A stretch of 64,000 nucleotides of DNA from Gnetum montanum (Eukaryota > Streptophyta > Gnetopsida > Gnetales > Gnetaceae). Location: positions 384,899 to 448,898 of the forward strand of contig MNCI01003660.1 of assembly GCA_015680685.1 (NCBI GenBank), given 5' to 3'. Made by a program: the position numbers and the translations under genes. Position 1 is the stretch's first letter, and every line of letters starts with the position of its first letter. Below the pieces are notes generated by a model, which did not search any database, was not told where the DNA came from, and saw nothing but the letters and a program-made list of their open reading frames with translations. Of this stretch, positions 32,401 to 43,595 are shown one piece after another.

Positions 32401-34044
32401 TGAAACACCACTAATTTTGGCCTAGCACTTTTAGACAAGAATTAAGCTAAGTCATGCTGCTGCCCAACATGAGTACAACGTGACCAAAATTGGAGGCCTC
32501 CAAAACAGCCCCCGATGGCTCATGATTCAATAGGCAAGGTCCCCTTGGGGCCCACAGGTGACTACACCAACTTCCAGCATCCAGAATCAAAAGTTTCAGA
32601 TTCAAAATGTTTGGTTTTGGCTAAGTACACTTTGGTTACTTTTTCAAACGCTGCACAGCGTAAGGATCAGCGTCACCAACTTTTGGAGCCCCAAAATTGA
32701 GTCAAAATAGGCTGAAATTGAACACAAGGACCCTCCATGACCTTCACCAAGGTCCCCAGCAGTTCTCAGCCTCCAGAAAATCAAGATTTGGGCCTCAAAT
32801 GTGCCATTTTAACTTGGTGATGCTGGGGTTACTTTTTTAGACACTGCACAACGTAAGGATTAGCGTCACCAACTTTTAGAGCCCCAAAACTGAGCCAAAA
32901 TGACTTGATTTCAAGGGTGCAAGTCGTCCTCAGGGTCCACTATTGATAACTATGGCTCCCAACCTTCAGAAATTCCAGATTTTAGCTCAAAATTGCAAGT
33001 TTTCGAGGTCACATTGTAGGTCACACTGCAGGTCATGCTAGGCAGTCAAATTTCTCTTGTTGTACATTTCATTATAAATCCCCATTTGTGGGCATGTCAA
33101 GCCCTCATGGTCTAAATTAAATGTACTTTCATGGGCTTGAATAACCCATAAATTGTAAAATGTAATGTACCTGGTCAAGAATGTAGCTTGCCAACACACA
33201 TCCAACTCGTGCACAACTATCCAACATAGATACATTGAACTTGGTCAAAGAATGCAACTATCCAACACACATCCAACTCGTGCCAACTATCCAACACACA
33301 TCCAACTCGTGCCAACTATTCAGCATACATCCAACCCGTGCCAACTATCCATGGGACACATGTCGCTAGATCTGCTTTCCTCTCATCTCATAGCCGTTGA
33401 TTCCATTCTTGGATTTCGTGCCCGAGCCTGGCCCAACCCTATAAATACCCTGTCAATTCACATAAACTAGGAGGCAAAAAATTGAGAGGCAAAAAAAAGA
33501 TTGGAGAGATTGGCAATTCTGAGAGAGGAGAGAACCTGCAATCCTTGGGCGCTCAGCACACTTGACTCTTGGCATCCATGCACTTCTCACCTTCATCATC
33601 ACATCATCATGTAATATCATCTTGGGGCTAGGCATTTGACTTGCCATCCACACGTGTGCAACTACGCTTTGACTGGTGCACATTTATTTTAAAACAATAT
33701 AATGCAGTTTCATTATTGCCTCCCATTTACATTATTTACTTTGGTTTACGCTTTGTTTACAATATATCTCTGTTTATGCTTTATTTATAATTCAGTACAC
33801 TCTATTTACATTTCGTGTCACTATTTGCATTCCGTTTACACCGTTTACGATAACCCCAGCACTAGCCATAGATTACGCTTGGGGAAGTCCTTGGTTGATT
33901 TGCGTGCAGACCATCCGAGGCACTTTGCCTTCGTTTACTTTTCCAGCTTGCCCTTGGGTGAAGGCAGGGTCAACTGTGGCTGTTCGACGATCTCTCGGTG
34001 TCTGTTTCCCTTCCAGCCTTACACCGACGATTTAGGTCAGTACA
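32401..34044 (+). repeat. Solo LTR related to element D
   Basis: It begins TGAAACACCACTAATTTTGG, matching the D LTR start in element sense, and ends GGTCAGTACA. Its middle (32560-33010) aligns with the D repeats that hold AGCGTCACC words, and 33840-33940 aligns with 12720-12810 of D in reverse. The TATA box CCTATAAATACCC is at 33438-33450. The flanks are GTAGC (32396-32400) and ATAGC (34045-34049), a target duplication with one change. E coding sequence lies on both sides, so this is an insertion into E reduced to one LTR. Confidence 0.8.
33255..33350. repeat. 29-bp tandem repeat in the solo LTR
   Basis: Units start at 33255, 33284 and 33313 (CAACTATCCAACACACATCC, then AACTCGTGC), with a partial fourth at 33342. 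The first two units are identical. A looser copy lies upstream at 33190-33230. Confidence 0.88.
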
Positions 34045-36314
34045 ATAGCTATGCAACTAGAAGAGGAAGATGTGTAGGAACAAGAGGAGGATAAAGGTAA
34101 GAGATGGTACCCTTTCTTACATGTCGAGAATGAGTTCAATAATAATCAAAAGGATGGTAGTGAGATTGGAAAGTAAAAATGTGACTAGAGGAGTCATGTA
34201 GAGGCAAGGGTTTCTGAACATAGTACCCATATGGGTTAGGTTGTCTATAAGGGTATTGCTACCTTGGTTGTGCTAGCATCCATAATTTTGGTTACTACCA
34301 CTGTTGATACTGTTCATATGGTTGCGATGGAGGTCCGCTTGGATAATATTACTGCTATTAGTGGAACTACCTAAAATTACATTAAGGATAAGGTAATCTT
34401 CCGGATGTTTGCCTTTGTGTTAGTCATGGATTCAAAGCATACATCCCAGACTCCTATAAATGTGACACTATGGAGCAACATTCCTTAGGATGTTCATACT
34501 AGTAGATGTCACATCTACCATCATCATCTGATTCACTTTCTGCAACTTCTTCTATTGCAATAATATTGCCTTTACCTCTTTGATAAGCATGTTCAACTTC
34601 CTTACACCTCCTATGCTCATGATCACTACCTTGTTCTTTGGACTCTTCAGTAATTTTTAGGATAGCTTAAAATTTACTATTCATGGAGTCTCATAATTGA
34701 TCAACCTTGGCCATAATTTCAAGTTGAACTTTTTGAAGTGGCAAGGTTTTCCTATTCACCACCTCATCAAGTGTGGATTCTTCCTCATTATCATAGAATC
34801 GAACCTCCCTCTTTCAAATGGAAGGATCACAATTGTACTCTTCTACACTTTCTCTTTTTTTTAATTCATCCTCCTCTTTAGCTACTTGCTTGATTAGTCT
34901 TTTTATCTGATGGGCACTTAATTTTGATAGTTTCCCTTGGGAATAAACACCAAGGGTTCTCCTCATTTCTAATCAATGCTCATCTATAATGTGACGAAGT
35001 TAATGTAGTTGAGAAAAACCATGGCTAATACATTTCTGCATTAAGAAATAGTATCAGTCTATGGAGGCATCCAAGGGTTCATATGTTCCTTATTTTCATC
35101 CTTGGATCTGCCTTTTCAAGTTGGACACTCTAGAGTATGTTTGATATTTATCATTAAACAATTCAAGCATGGTACTTCATCATCTGATAGATTTCAACTC
35201 TAAGGACCAGTACTAGTTCTCTACTTCTTTGATGAGTGTCATTGGGAACAACTTAAGTTTTTGCCACTCATTCTCTATGTTCTACAAGGCACATGTATCT
35301 TGAAAAGCTTGGAGATGGGTTTGCAAATCTAAGTTATATCCCCCTTTGAATCTAGGGATATTGTTGATATCTAGCCTCTTGATTCGACTATCCTTCAAGT
35401 GCCTTGTTGAAATTTGTACTACCTCTACAATGTTTAGCATACTTCGAGTGGCAAGCAAAGGCTCATCAAGGTCTTACTTTTGATGCCTATGATGCCCTCT
35501 ACTACCCCTTCATTCATGTCAATGTGCCTCTCTTGAATGTTCACACACTTGGTCTTGCCTTTTCCAATGGTCCCTTTGGTTATCCTGGTCCTGTTAATCA
35601 TTTTGGTCACCTTCATCACAATCTCACCTCCTACAGTTGTGATTAGAGCCAGAAGAAGAAGAAGATGACGAAGGTAAAGAAAAAGGAGGACTAGCACCAT
35701 CACGGTGCCTGCTACCACCTCTTCAATGATTGCAACCATAATCATAGTCTTGTTTCTTGTCCACATCCTTGCATTGGCTTACCCCTTTGGATCCTTCTTT
35801 GTCATTTGATCCATTCTTACTAGAACCAGGATTGTGAATCATGGACTACAAGTTTTGGATTTGACCTCCATCACCGAAGTCAAAGAGAGGAATTTCACTG
35901 AATGGAAAACCCCTAGAGAAGGGTTTCCCACCATCGTTTTGGTATAGCAGGAATGGAAAATCATTAAATCCTTTTCCCTTCACAAAATCATAGCTGGTGA
36001 TCCCAGAGACATTGTGCCTAAATGGGATGATAATCCCTAGCATCACTATCTTACATAACATAATTAGCATGATGTTCTTGAAGACCCAAACAGATAAGCC
36101 TTTGGTAAAGCATTGCAGGAACAGATTGATCGAGCGGCAACATAATCTTGCCCTTCATGTCACGCCACTGTAGCTATTTATCCTAATGTAGGATGAAGGT
36201 GAAACTGGGTACATACTCATCAGGATGAGCATATACCATTCGATATTGTTGACGCACCGATTAATGAGCTCCATCAGACTTGGGCAGAGAAGAACTCTTG
36301 TGAGAAGAAGACAT
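34045..36314 (-). pseudogene. gag of element E
   Basis: The ATG at 36314 (MSSSHKSSSL) starts a heavily interrupted gag. The N-terminal block resembles B and A (AHPDEYVPSFTFILH near 36230). Capsid-like segments are at about 34900-35420. A decayed knuckle with HPKECC lies near 34480. The fragments at 35434-35766 and 35846-36070 are pieces of the charged middle region. The frame is split from 32195-32400 by the solo LTR. Confidence 0.75.
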
Positions 36315-36455
36315 TTTTAATTCAATGATAAAAATGCAATGTGCTTTTAAATTTTGTTGTAGTAATTGCAAAATATGATATGACTCTAAGATTTGTTCCA
36401 ATGATTTTGAATGATTTCCACTAAATCCTAGATAACACACAAAACAACCAAAAGG

Positions 36456-36473
36456 TCCTTAACAATGGTGCCA
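36456..36473 (-). other. Decayed primer-binding site of element E
   Basis: The minus strand reads TGGCACCATTGTTAAGG one base after the LTR. It keeps the frame of the tRNA-Asp site TGGCGCCGTTGCCGGGG with several changes, as expected for an old copy. Confidence 0.55.
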
Positions 36474-36474
36474 A

Positions 36475-37323
36475 TGATGAGTGGCGAGGTACCCCTACAT
36501 CCAACCATACAAATGACTAAGGCGTTTACGCATAATCCAGTCAAATTTCATGTATCTATAGTTCTCCAGTGCACTAGTTCTTCTATGAAGTGAAATGGGT
36601 GTTGAGAACGTTCATTGTCTTCTTAACTACACTTGTGAAGTTCAAAGATATGGTTTAAGTGTAATTGAGGTACATGATTTTTATCATTTTAGGATCTATA
36701 AATTTAATCACGTACAACTATAATGAAAGGTAGAGTAATCTAGGATCTAATTTGTCTACTACCTAGCTAGCGTAACAGAAGTTTTCATCCCACTTTGCTG
36801 AACACATATAGTGTTGTTGGGCTACCAAATGTTAAGCATTGCTAGGTTACAAAGCACTACATGTATGCTCGAAGTGGTTGTGCTTATGTTCATTAACAAC
36901 TGAAAATTAATTGCTTAATTTAAATGCATTAAAGTAAAGTGTATGAAAGTAAAGTGCATTAAAGGAAATATTAATCTATTCTCAGTGCTGCAAGGATTAC
37001 TAAAAGGGTTTATTTTTATTCCTATGACATTGCTATGCTCAAGTGCATTAGTGTTCAAACAAAGATTTTTACACACTTAGACTCCTGCTGCAGGCACTCA
37101 GAAAATATTCTAATTCTAGAGAAAACAAACTACAAGAGCTTTGCTAACTATGACAAAAACTAATTTGAAAATTGTGAGCCCAAGCACTATATTTATAGGC
37201 TAGAAAATACCTCGTGACATCAGATATCCAACATCGTGTTTGGGCTCTGACATCGAATACCTGACATTGAGGCTCTGACATTGGATACCCAATGTCGGAG
37301 TAGATGAGAAATGTGATTCATCA
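36475..37323 (-). repeat. 5' LTR of element E
   Basis: The plus strand runs from TGATGAGTGGCGAGG to GATTCATCA, 849 bp. It pairs with 6697-7515. In element sense, U3 has CGATGTC and GATATC words and then the TATA region CCTATAAATATAG (plus 37187-37200). Confidence 0.88.
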
Positions 37324-38706
37324 CCAAGATTGAGTTAACTATCCTTCAAGAGCTATATAAGAAGGTGTGTGGTTATGTATTTTGTAATAGAGGAGGACGA
37401 TATCTAAGAGAGCATTTTGTGGAGAAGTTGAAAGAGTAGAGAGGAGAAAACATTCCAAGAGGTGAAGGGTGCTCTTAAGCACCTCCACCTCCAAGCCTTC
37501 ATTTTTCTATTTTTACTCCAAGCATGTGGTCCATTATGTTGCAACTCTAAACATATTGAGAGAATACAAGGAACTCCTCCCTTGTGTGGAGTAGAGTCAA
37601 GAGTATTTCCTAAGTACATCCTCATGAGATAATTTGTTTGCTTTGTCTTTACTTTATTATTATGGTGTCTCTCTCAAGTTAATTGCTTTTGTTGCTCTCT
37701 ACATTTGAATATTGTGTTTTGAATATTTTGTTACCTTATTCAAGATAAAAGTCTCGTTAATATTAGCATATCATATGTATTATCTATTTTAGTTGATTTC
37801 AATCTTTGAAAGCATATCATAATTTTATTATTTATTTCAAGCATATCATCTCTATCTTATCCCATTTTACTGTATTAAAAATGTTAGCAAAAATTTAGCT
37901 TTTGTTGCCTAGCTCTGATAGGTTCAATGTCTAGGGTCATTGAACATAAAGCATGAATGTTGAACTAAACTTGAAATCCAATTAAGGCGTAAGCATGCTC
38001 ACACAACGTAGGTTAAGGAAGAAAAGGCTTACCCTTTTTTATACAAATAGTAACAACTTTTCTACCTAGAGTGAGATGCACTTAACATGCGAACCATTTC
38101 CCTACACTTGTAGCTATATAAATGAGTAGTCTTTTGGAGGTACTCATGCCTTCATCTTCAAACTTGTGCTCCTTACTTAAAGTCACAGTCTTGTGCTTCC
38201 TACTTTGAGTCATAGGCATAATCCTATGATTCCTCTCAAATAGACAGTCACATCCATGTGCTTCCTACTGGAACAAACAATCATAATCATGTGCTTCCTA
38301 CTCAAAGTCACAATCAAGAGCCTGATCTTCCTTCTCAAAGTCATGGTCAAGAAGATATACTTCTTGGTTAGAGTCATCATCAATAGCATATGCTCCCTAC
38401 TGGGAGCTAACATCAAGAACTTGTAATCCTCTTCGAATTCACTTTACCATACTCTCACTCTCTCCTCACCACTCATGTGCACATGCTTTTTTTTTATTCA
38501 TACTCTCCTTCACACACACTACAACTTTGATACATCATGAAAGTGGTAGCACTAGGCTAGTCATATTTTGTCCTCTTTAGAACAAACTATATTAGTAGAA
38601 AATTTGATGGTCCAACTCCCATTGAGGTGGTTAAGATAGAATCACATATTACACTCATTGTGATAAATAACAAAGTGTTAGGTATTAAAACAACCTTTAC
38701 CAAAGA
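37324..38706. other. Host sequence between elements E and C, unassigned
   Basis: No gene can be supported. A CTATATAAGAAGG word at 37352 resembles a TATA box, and the downstream GAGAGGAGAAAAC stretch could be part of an unrecognised LTR. It contains the minisatellite at 38196-38420. Confidence 0.45.
38196..38420. repeat. 33-bp degenerate minisatellite
   Basis: About six imperfect units with the core TGCTTCCTACT(C)AAAGTCA. On the minus strand the units read as an 11-residue peptide repeat (TLRRKIRLLIV, TLSRKHMIMIV). I take the ORF to be a by-product of the 33-bp period. Confidence 0.6.
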
Positions 38707-38711
38707 CCTTT

Positions 38712-39605
38712 TGATGAATCGTGATTCATCAAGCCGCGATATCAGACCCCTGATATTGAATCCATGATATCAAGTACGTGATATCATAGCCCAATAACAA
38801 TATTAGATACATGATATCGTGACTCTTGCGTGAGCCTATAAATACACATGTAGGCACATGAGAGGAGTAAGTCTTGAAATTTTAGAATTAGTTAGTTTTA
38901 GAAGTTAGTTTATCTCTTTTTCTCTCTCAACCCTTTCTCCCAATGCATGCCCATAGTGTGATGATTGTAACTGTATAGCATCCTTTATTCGAGTGTGACG
39001 TACTTGGACATGCACATGACCGAAAATAAACATCGAGATTACTTCATCATTACAGCATTCAGTTAGTTTAATTATTTAATTGTTATTATTATTTATTGCT
39101 TTTGTAGTTAATATCTCTTCACCCTAAACTCCTTAAATGTGGAATGAGTATGATTTAATCATGAGCATTTAAGTGTGACTACTTGGTAAACCCAGTAGCG
39201 TACCTAGGATCTGCGCTTGGTAATCCCAGTAGTAGTCATGCACGAGGTCCAAGATGTGTACAGATGATTAAGGAATGAATGCTCATCGCACTTAGGCTAG
39301 CTTAGATTCTCTCTCCCTATCTCCTATTAGCTTAGATTCTCTCTCCCTTTTCCTCCTAGCTTAATTAAAGTTATTTTCCATTGCCTCCAGGAGTAGCACT
39401 AGGTTAGAAACCACATCATACATCTCACTCTGGACTAAACCATACGTGACAAAGCAAATACTAGTCTAGGTGGGAAGACAGCGAACTACGATCAAGAAGT
39501 AACTATTTAGATACCACAACTACCCTGTTTGCGGAGTTCAACTAGATCATGCATGAAATGCTCATATTTGTATGGTTGAGTGTAGAGGTACCTCGCAACT
39601 CATCA
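38712..39605 (+). repeat. 5' LTR of element C
   Basis: 894 bp, starting with TGATGAATCGTGATTCATCA (two 9-bp inverted arms with a 2-bp centre) and ending CTCATCA. U3 holds about seven ATATC/ATATT palindromes before the TATA box CCTATAAATACAC at 38834-38846. Confidence 0.93.
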
Positions 39606-39606
39606 T

Positions 39607-39624
39607 TGGCGCCGTTGCCGGGGA
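39607..39624 (+). other. Primer-binding site of element C (tRNA-Asp)
   Basis: TGGCGCCGTTGCCGGGGA, one base after the LTR, is the perfect complement of the tRNA-Asp 3' end as I know it. Confidence 0.85.
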
Positions 39625-39989
39625 CAGTGCTAGTTATTTAGATTAGTTACATCATACAAGATCACTATAACAAAGTATTCACGATACATCTTTTAGGAAA
39701 TAAATTAATTTCAATTAAGTCACACATAATCTCTCTCACAAGATTATGATAACGTAACAACCAGTAGGGCGATTCATTGGAGAACCAATGAATTGTATGA
39801 TGAAAAAGATGAAGTTTGGAGTATCCAATCTAATGTAGGGGTTTCCTATAAACATTAACGAAGACAACATCATCCCAACTCACAAATGCATAACATACTT
39901 AGTGACGATGAACCCCTACTGGCCACTACAAGCCTAACGCAAATACAAGAGGCTGTTTGAATATCTTGCAAGCATCATAAGGAAAGCTG

Positions 39990-41353
39990 TCTACCCAAGC
40001 TTAACTTAAACAACTTTCCCAAATTCTCAGGAGGCTATGAATTAGATTCACAACATCATTTACAAGCCTTCTACGGTGCCTGTGCATGGAACAATATTGA
40101 TAATGGGTGACAAAAACTTAAGCTATTTCCTCTGACACTCGTTGGCCAAGCAAAAGTCTGGTATAGGTCATTAAAACCAAAATCAATTTGACTTTGGCCA
40201 ACAATGGAAGAACTCTTCAACGAAATATATCAAACTTATGCAAGAGTGTCAGCCTTGAGGAGACAAATCCAAGAGTGGAAACAAGTGCAACATTAACCCT
40301 TGGACATGGCCTTATAAAGATATTATGCATTGTTAAACAACTACCCAGGCCATGAGTTCTCCAAGGAGAGGCTAATGTACCATATCATAGATGGGCTATG
40401 TAATGAAACAAGGGACACCCTAGGGATGTATGCCCAAGGTCAACTATATGAGCTACAAACCCATCAACTCCAAGAGCTTATTAAGCGAGTAGCAAAAGAA
40501 GAAGGAGAAATGGCTAGATGAGAGAATGTTGAAAAATCCCAATAGGACCAAAATCTTACATCAACAAAGGTCAATAGTCTAAAAGAGGAGAAATCAACTC
40601 ACCTCAAGGAGGTCGAATCATCTTTGCCAACACTACAATCATTAAACGAAATTTAGGCAAAGATCAATAAGATGATGGAATGGATGCATAAAAAATGTGG
40701 AGAATATGCCAACATTATTGGAGATAGAATCATGACAAACTAGGATGTAGGACGAAACACCCTTCGACAATCGAAAGGAAGGGTATAAGAGAATAAGAAC
40801 TTAACTACCAATCATACGTATCAATGTAATGTTTGCTTGTATGATCACCCCAAGGGCCAATGCCCAATCTTGTTACATTTGCATGAGCATTGGGGAAGAG
40901 TGTTGCACCCAAAGTTTGTACAAAGATACTGCGTTCAATCACAGTGGCAACAATCCCAATCGTGGGGGAGGCCACCCTCAAACTGGTTACATCCTTCATA
41001 CAATCCAAACCTAGGTGCTTATCAAGTTCAACATCCTGTTTCCCCAACCGGGTCAACATCCTCTATCCAACCACATGATTATTATTCTCCTCAATACTAT
41101 CAACCCATATCCTCTCCAACACAACCACCACCTTGGATACCTTACACTTCTCCTCAATTTCAACATTCTCATCCTTCACCTCCTTCTATATTGCCACCAA
41201 TTGTACCTAAGGGTTTTGCAACACAGCATCAACCCATGAACATTACTTGTGCTTCTACTATTTACAGTAGTGGGAATCCTCCACAACATCATAGGCGTCC
41301 CTTCTTTAGATGTGACCATAGAAAAGGACACAAACCCAACACCTCATGTTAAC
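39990..41353 (+). pseudogene. gag remnant of element C
   Basis: The frame around 39990-40523 aligns with the B gag domain (FPKFSGGYELDSQHHLQAFY, QKLKLFPLTLVGQAKVWY, YQTYARVSALRRQIQEWKQ, NYPGHEFSKERLMYHIIDGL) with several stops. After a coiled, charged linker (40524-40800) comes CNVCLYDHPKGQC at 40824-40862, a zinc-knuckle-like motif with CX2CX3HX4C spacing. A Pro/Gln/Tyr/His-rich tail follows, ending with FRCDHRKGHKPNTSC and a TAA near 41350. The N-terminal block of A and B (THPDEYIPNF) is not visible upstream. The end of gag runs into non-coding sequence instead of protease. Confidence 0.82.
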
Positions 41354-43595
41354 TTATCAAGGCCATCAACCAATACTCCAACAACCATACGGCCTAATTA
41401 ATATATCCACCAAGGGAGACAAATCGATCCTTGCATACCATCTTACAGTCAAGGGTGCCATAGTCGGTCAACCACTAATCAATTAACTACACCTTATAAC
41501 CTACCCCACTATGCCAACTTTAATCTAGTGTGTGAACCTCAATGGGGTAAGTATGACCAAGTCCCAATATTTCCAACATGCAAAGATCCCAACCTTTCAT
41601 TTATTAATTCTAGCCATGCTCAACCGTTTAGTTATGCGGGGTATCCCCCATTCTAACAATAGTGGAATTAATAAATGTTTTCCTCTTCTTTAATTTTACA
41701 ATTTTTTTGTTTTCCAGTTTTTCATCTTTTAGTTTATTGTTTTGTCTTTTTGCCTTTTTGTCTTTTTATCTTTTTACCTTTTTATAAAGTAATCTTATCT
41801 AGGAATAAAACACTCATGTGACCGTTGGTTGAGGTGTTGTTTTATGCTATCAAGTCTCAGGTGACTCATTATGTGAATAGTGAGCCCACAACATCCATCC
41901 ACCCATTCGATTAATAAGGGGTTCTACCCTGGGTACAATGATATTCTTAACCATTAAAACTTAAAGTAACCTTGTGTTATTATACCTAGAGTGAAGAAGG
42001 ATGAACTAAGCGGGAATGGCCAAGGTGTAACATTAAGGGGACTTGTGGATTCTCCTTGGTGACATCTGTGGGAGTTATCGTGCAGCTTGGTTGTACTAAG
42101 ATCCTTGTAGATCTAATGAAAAATGGGAGTAAGAATAATCAAAAGGCACTCAATCAAGGAAAAATAATGCTATTCTAGGGGGTCCCATTAGAAAGACATG
42201 TATCCATGCCTGAAGGTAGGTGGCTTCTCTAGATTAAGCATTCAAAAAAAAAAAANAATCACTCCTCCCTTGAATGAAACGCCAAGTGATTGTACGCCTT
42301 GCTATCATGATGCTCTTATGGTTGTCTATGATGGGATGAAACAATGCAATGTCACTGATCGAAGAAATGGACTTGGTCTTGATTTTGGAGCGACGGGCGA
42401 ATAACACATTAATCACGTCCTACACTCAAGATTCATTATGCCTGGAGTCAGTTACCTCATGTCCCAATCTCTGCAGTCCCTTTTACAATTCGCCTCATCT
42501 CGCTATTCATGTAATTGTGACTCGTGTCTTGTATAACATTGAATTCATATCTCATTAAGGTGGTATCAACATGTATGTGTTTTGTTGCATCGACATAGAT
42601 TACATTCAACCCTTCTAGTGCCTACGAACATTTTAAGGTGTGGTTATGCAAGGTCATTATAGGTTAGAACCTGCTTTGGGGAGGATCCACTTAGGTGACT
42701 TTTGTAATTTGTACTTATTGCACACCACCACATCATCTTATACCCTCTAAGTATTACCAACGTTCTTCTTTCCCTTATCATCCTTCCAGTTCAAAAGTTC
42801 CTATGAGCTAACACATGTCCTTTTTCCTCCTACTCTTCATGATTTTCATTGTCAGATCTTACACCATTATACTCTTTGTGCCTTCAGGACTAGTTTGTAT
42901 TACCCTAGACCCCTTTATATTAACCTACATGTCCTTAGTTTATACCTTGGAGTTTCAAAAAATTTGTAAATTTTTCAAGTGTCCTATTTTCGATAGGACT
43001 CTATATCGTGGACCCGATATTGTGTCTGACGCGGTATCAAGTCCTCATTAGCGGGGACATGATATCGCGTCCTTAAAAATATATATATATATATATGGAC
43101 CCCCCACGCACGTGAACATCATTTGCAACTATTCACACAGGGGGAAGTTTTCCAAATTTTCTTCTACGACTTGCAATTGTGCATCTCTTGTTTCGATAAC
43201 CATAACTCACTTGCTAGTGCTCCAATTTTCATTCTGTCTAAACCTACTTGAACCTGGAGTGTTCAGCTTAGTCGTGGGGGAGGGGTACATGCTGAATTGC
43301 GTATAATGTTTTTGAAATTCATCATCGCCCAAAGGACACTATCAAGGGTAATCAGTTATAAAAATAATAAACATGTGCCAAAAATAATTTCATCTCCTTA
43401 TCTATACCGGGAAATTAAACTTTGAAACCACCTAAGGAAAGTGGACCAAATATTAAAATCTTTTGGAGACATTTCCATAAAAATTCCTAACTTTAGAATC
43501 ACACAGAATTAGAACAAAATCATTAAGGTAAGAAGTAAGGTATAACTTAACTTTGGTAAGCAACCTTACTAATGATTAGCCCCGTGTGATTGCAG
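41354..43595 (+). other. Non-coding middle of element C, with T-rich tract and U3-like block
   Basis: 41690-41790 is a T-rich run (CTTTTTGCCTTTTTGTC words) that stands where B and E have their post-integrase TTTTACA tract. This suggests pol was lost by deletion upstream of it. 42995-43100 is the U3-like block listed separately. A single N sits in an A run at 42256. No gene is supported in the rest. Confidence 0.6.
42995..43100 (+). promoter_or_regulatory. U3-like palindrome block with AT run upstream of the C extra ORF
   Basis: Words CTATATCGTGG, CCGATATTGTG, CGCGGTATC and ATGATATCGCG recur within about 80 bp and are followed by AAATATATATATATATAT. This is the same plan as the U3 of the LTRs here (ATATC palindromes, then TATA). 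It lies about 500 bp before the ATG at 43596. It may be a relic of another LTR or an internal promoter; the sequence does not decide. Confidence 0.4.

Larger units (their letters stand above)
6697..37323 (-). mobile_element. Element E: Athila-like element, full span including nested insertions
   Basis: LTRs of one subfamily sit at 6697-7515 and 36475-37323 in the same orientation. They share wording such as the CTCCAGTGCACTAGTTCTTC block. The flanking 5-mers are GCAAG (6692-6696) and CCAAG (37324-37328), a target duplication with one change. Removing D (12616-22757), B (22758-32194) and the solo LTR (32401-34044) leaves, in order on the minus strand, LTR, primer site, gag, pol, polypurine site, LTR. 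A stretch of E that should hold the protease is missing between the D and B insertion points. This is the oldest layer of the nest. Confidence 0.85.

Noticed and set aside
33255-33350. CRISPR-like array
   Set aside because: Head-to-tail 29-bp units without spacers, inside a plant LTR.
37404-38416. Minus-strand ORFs of 68-73 codons
   Set aside because: One follows the 33-bp minisatellite period; the other has no support beyond being open.
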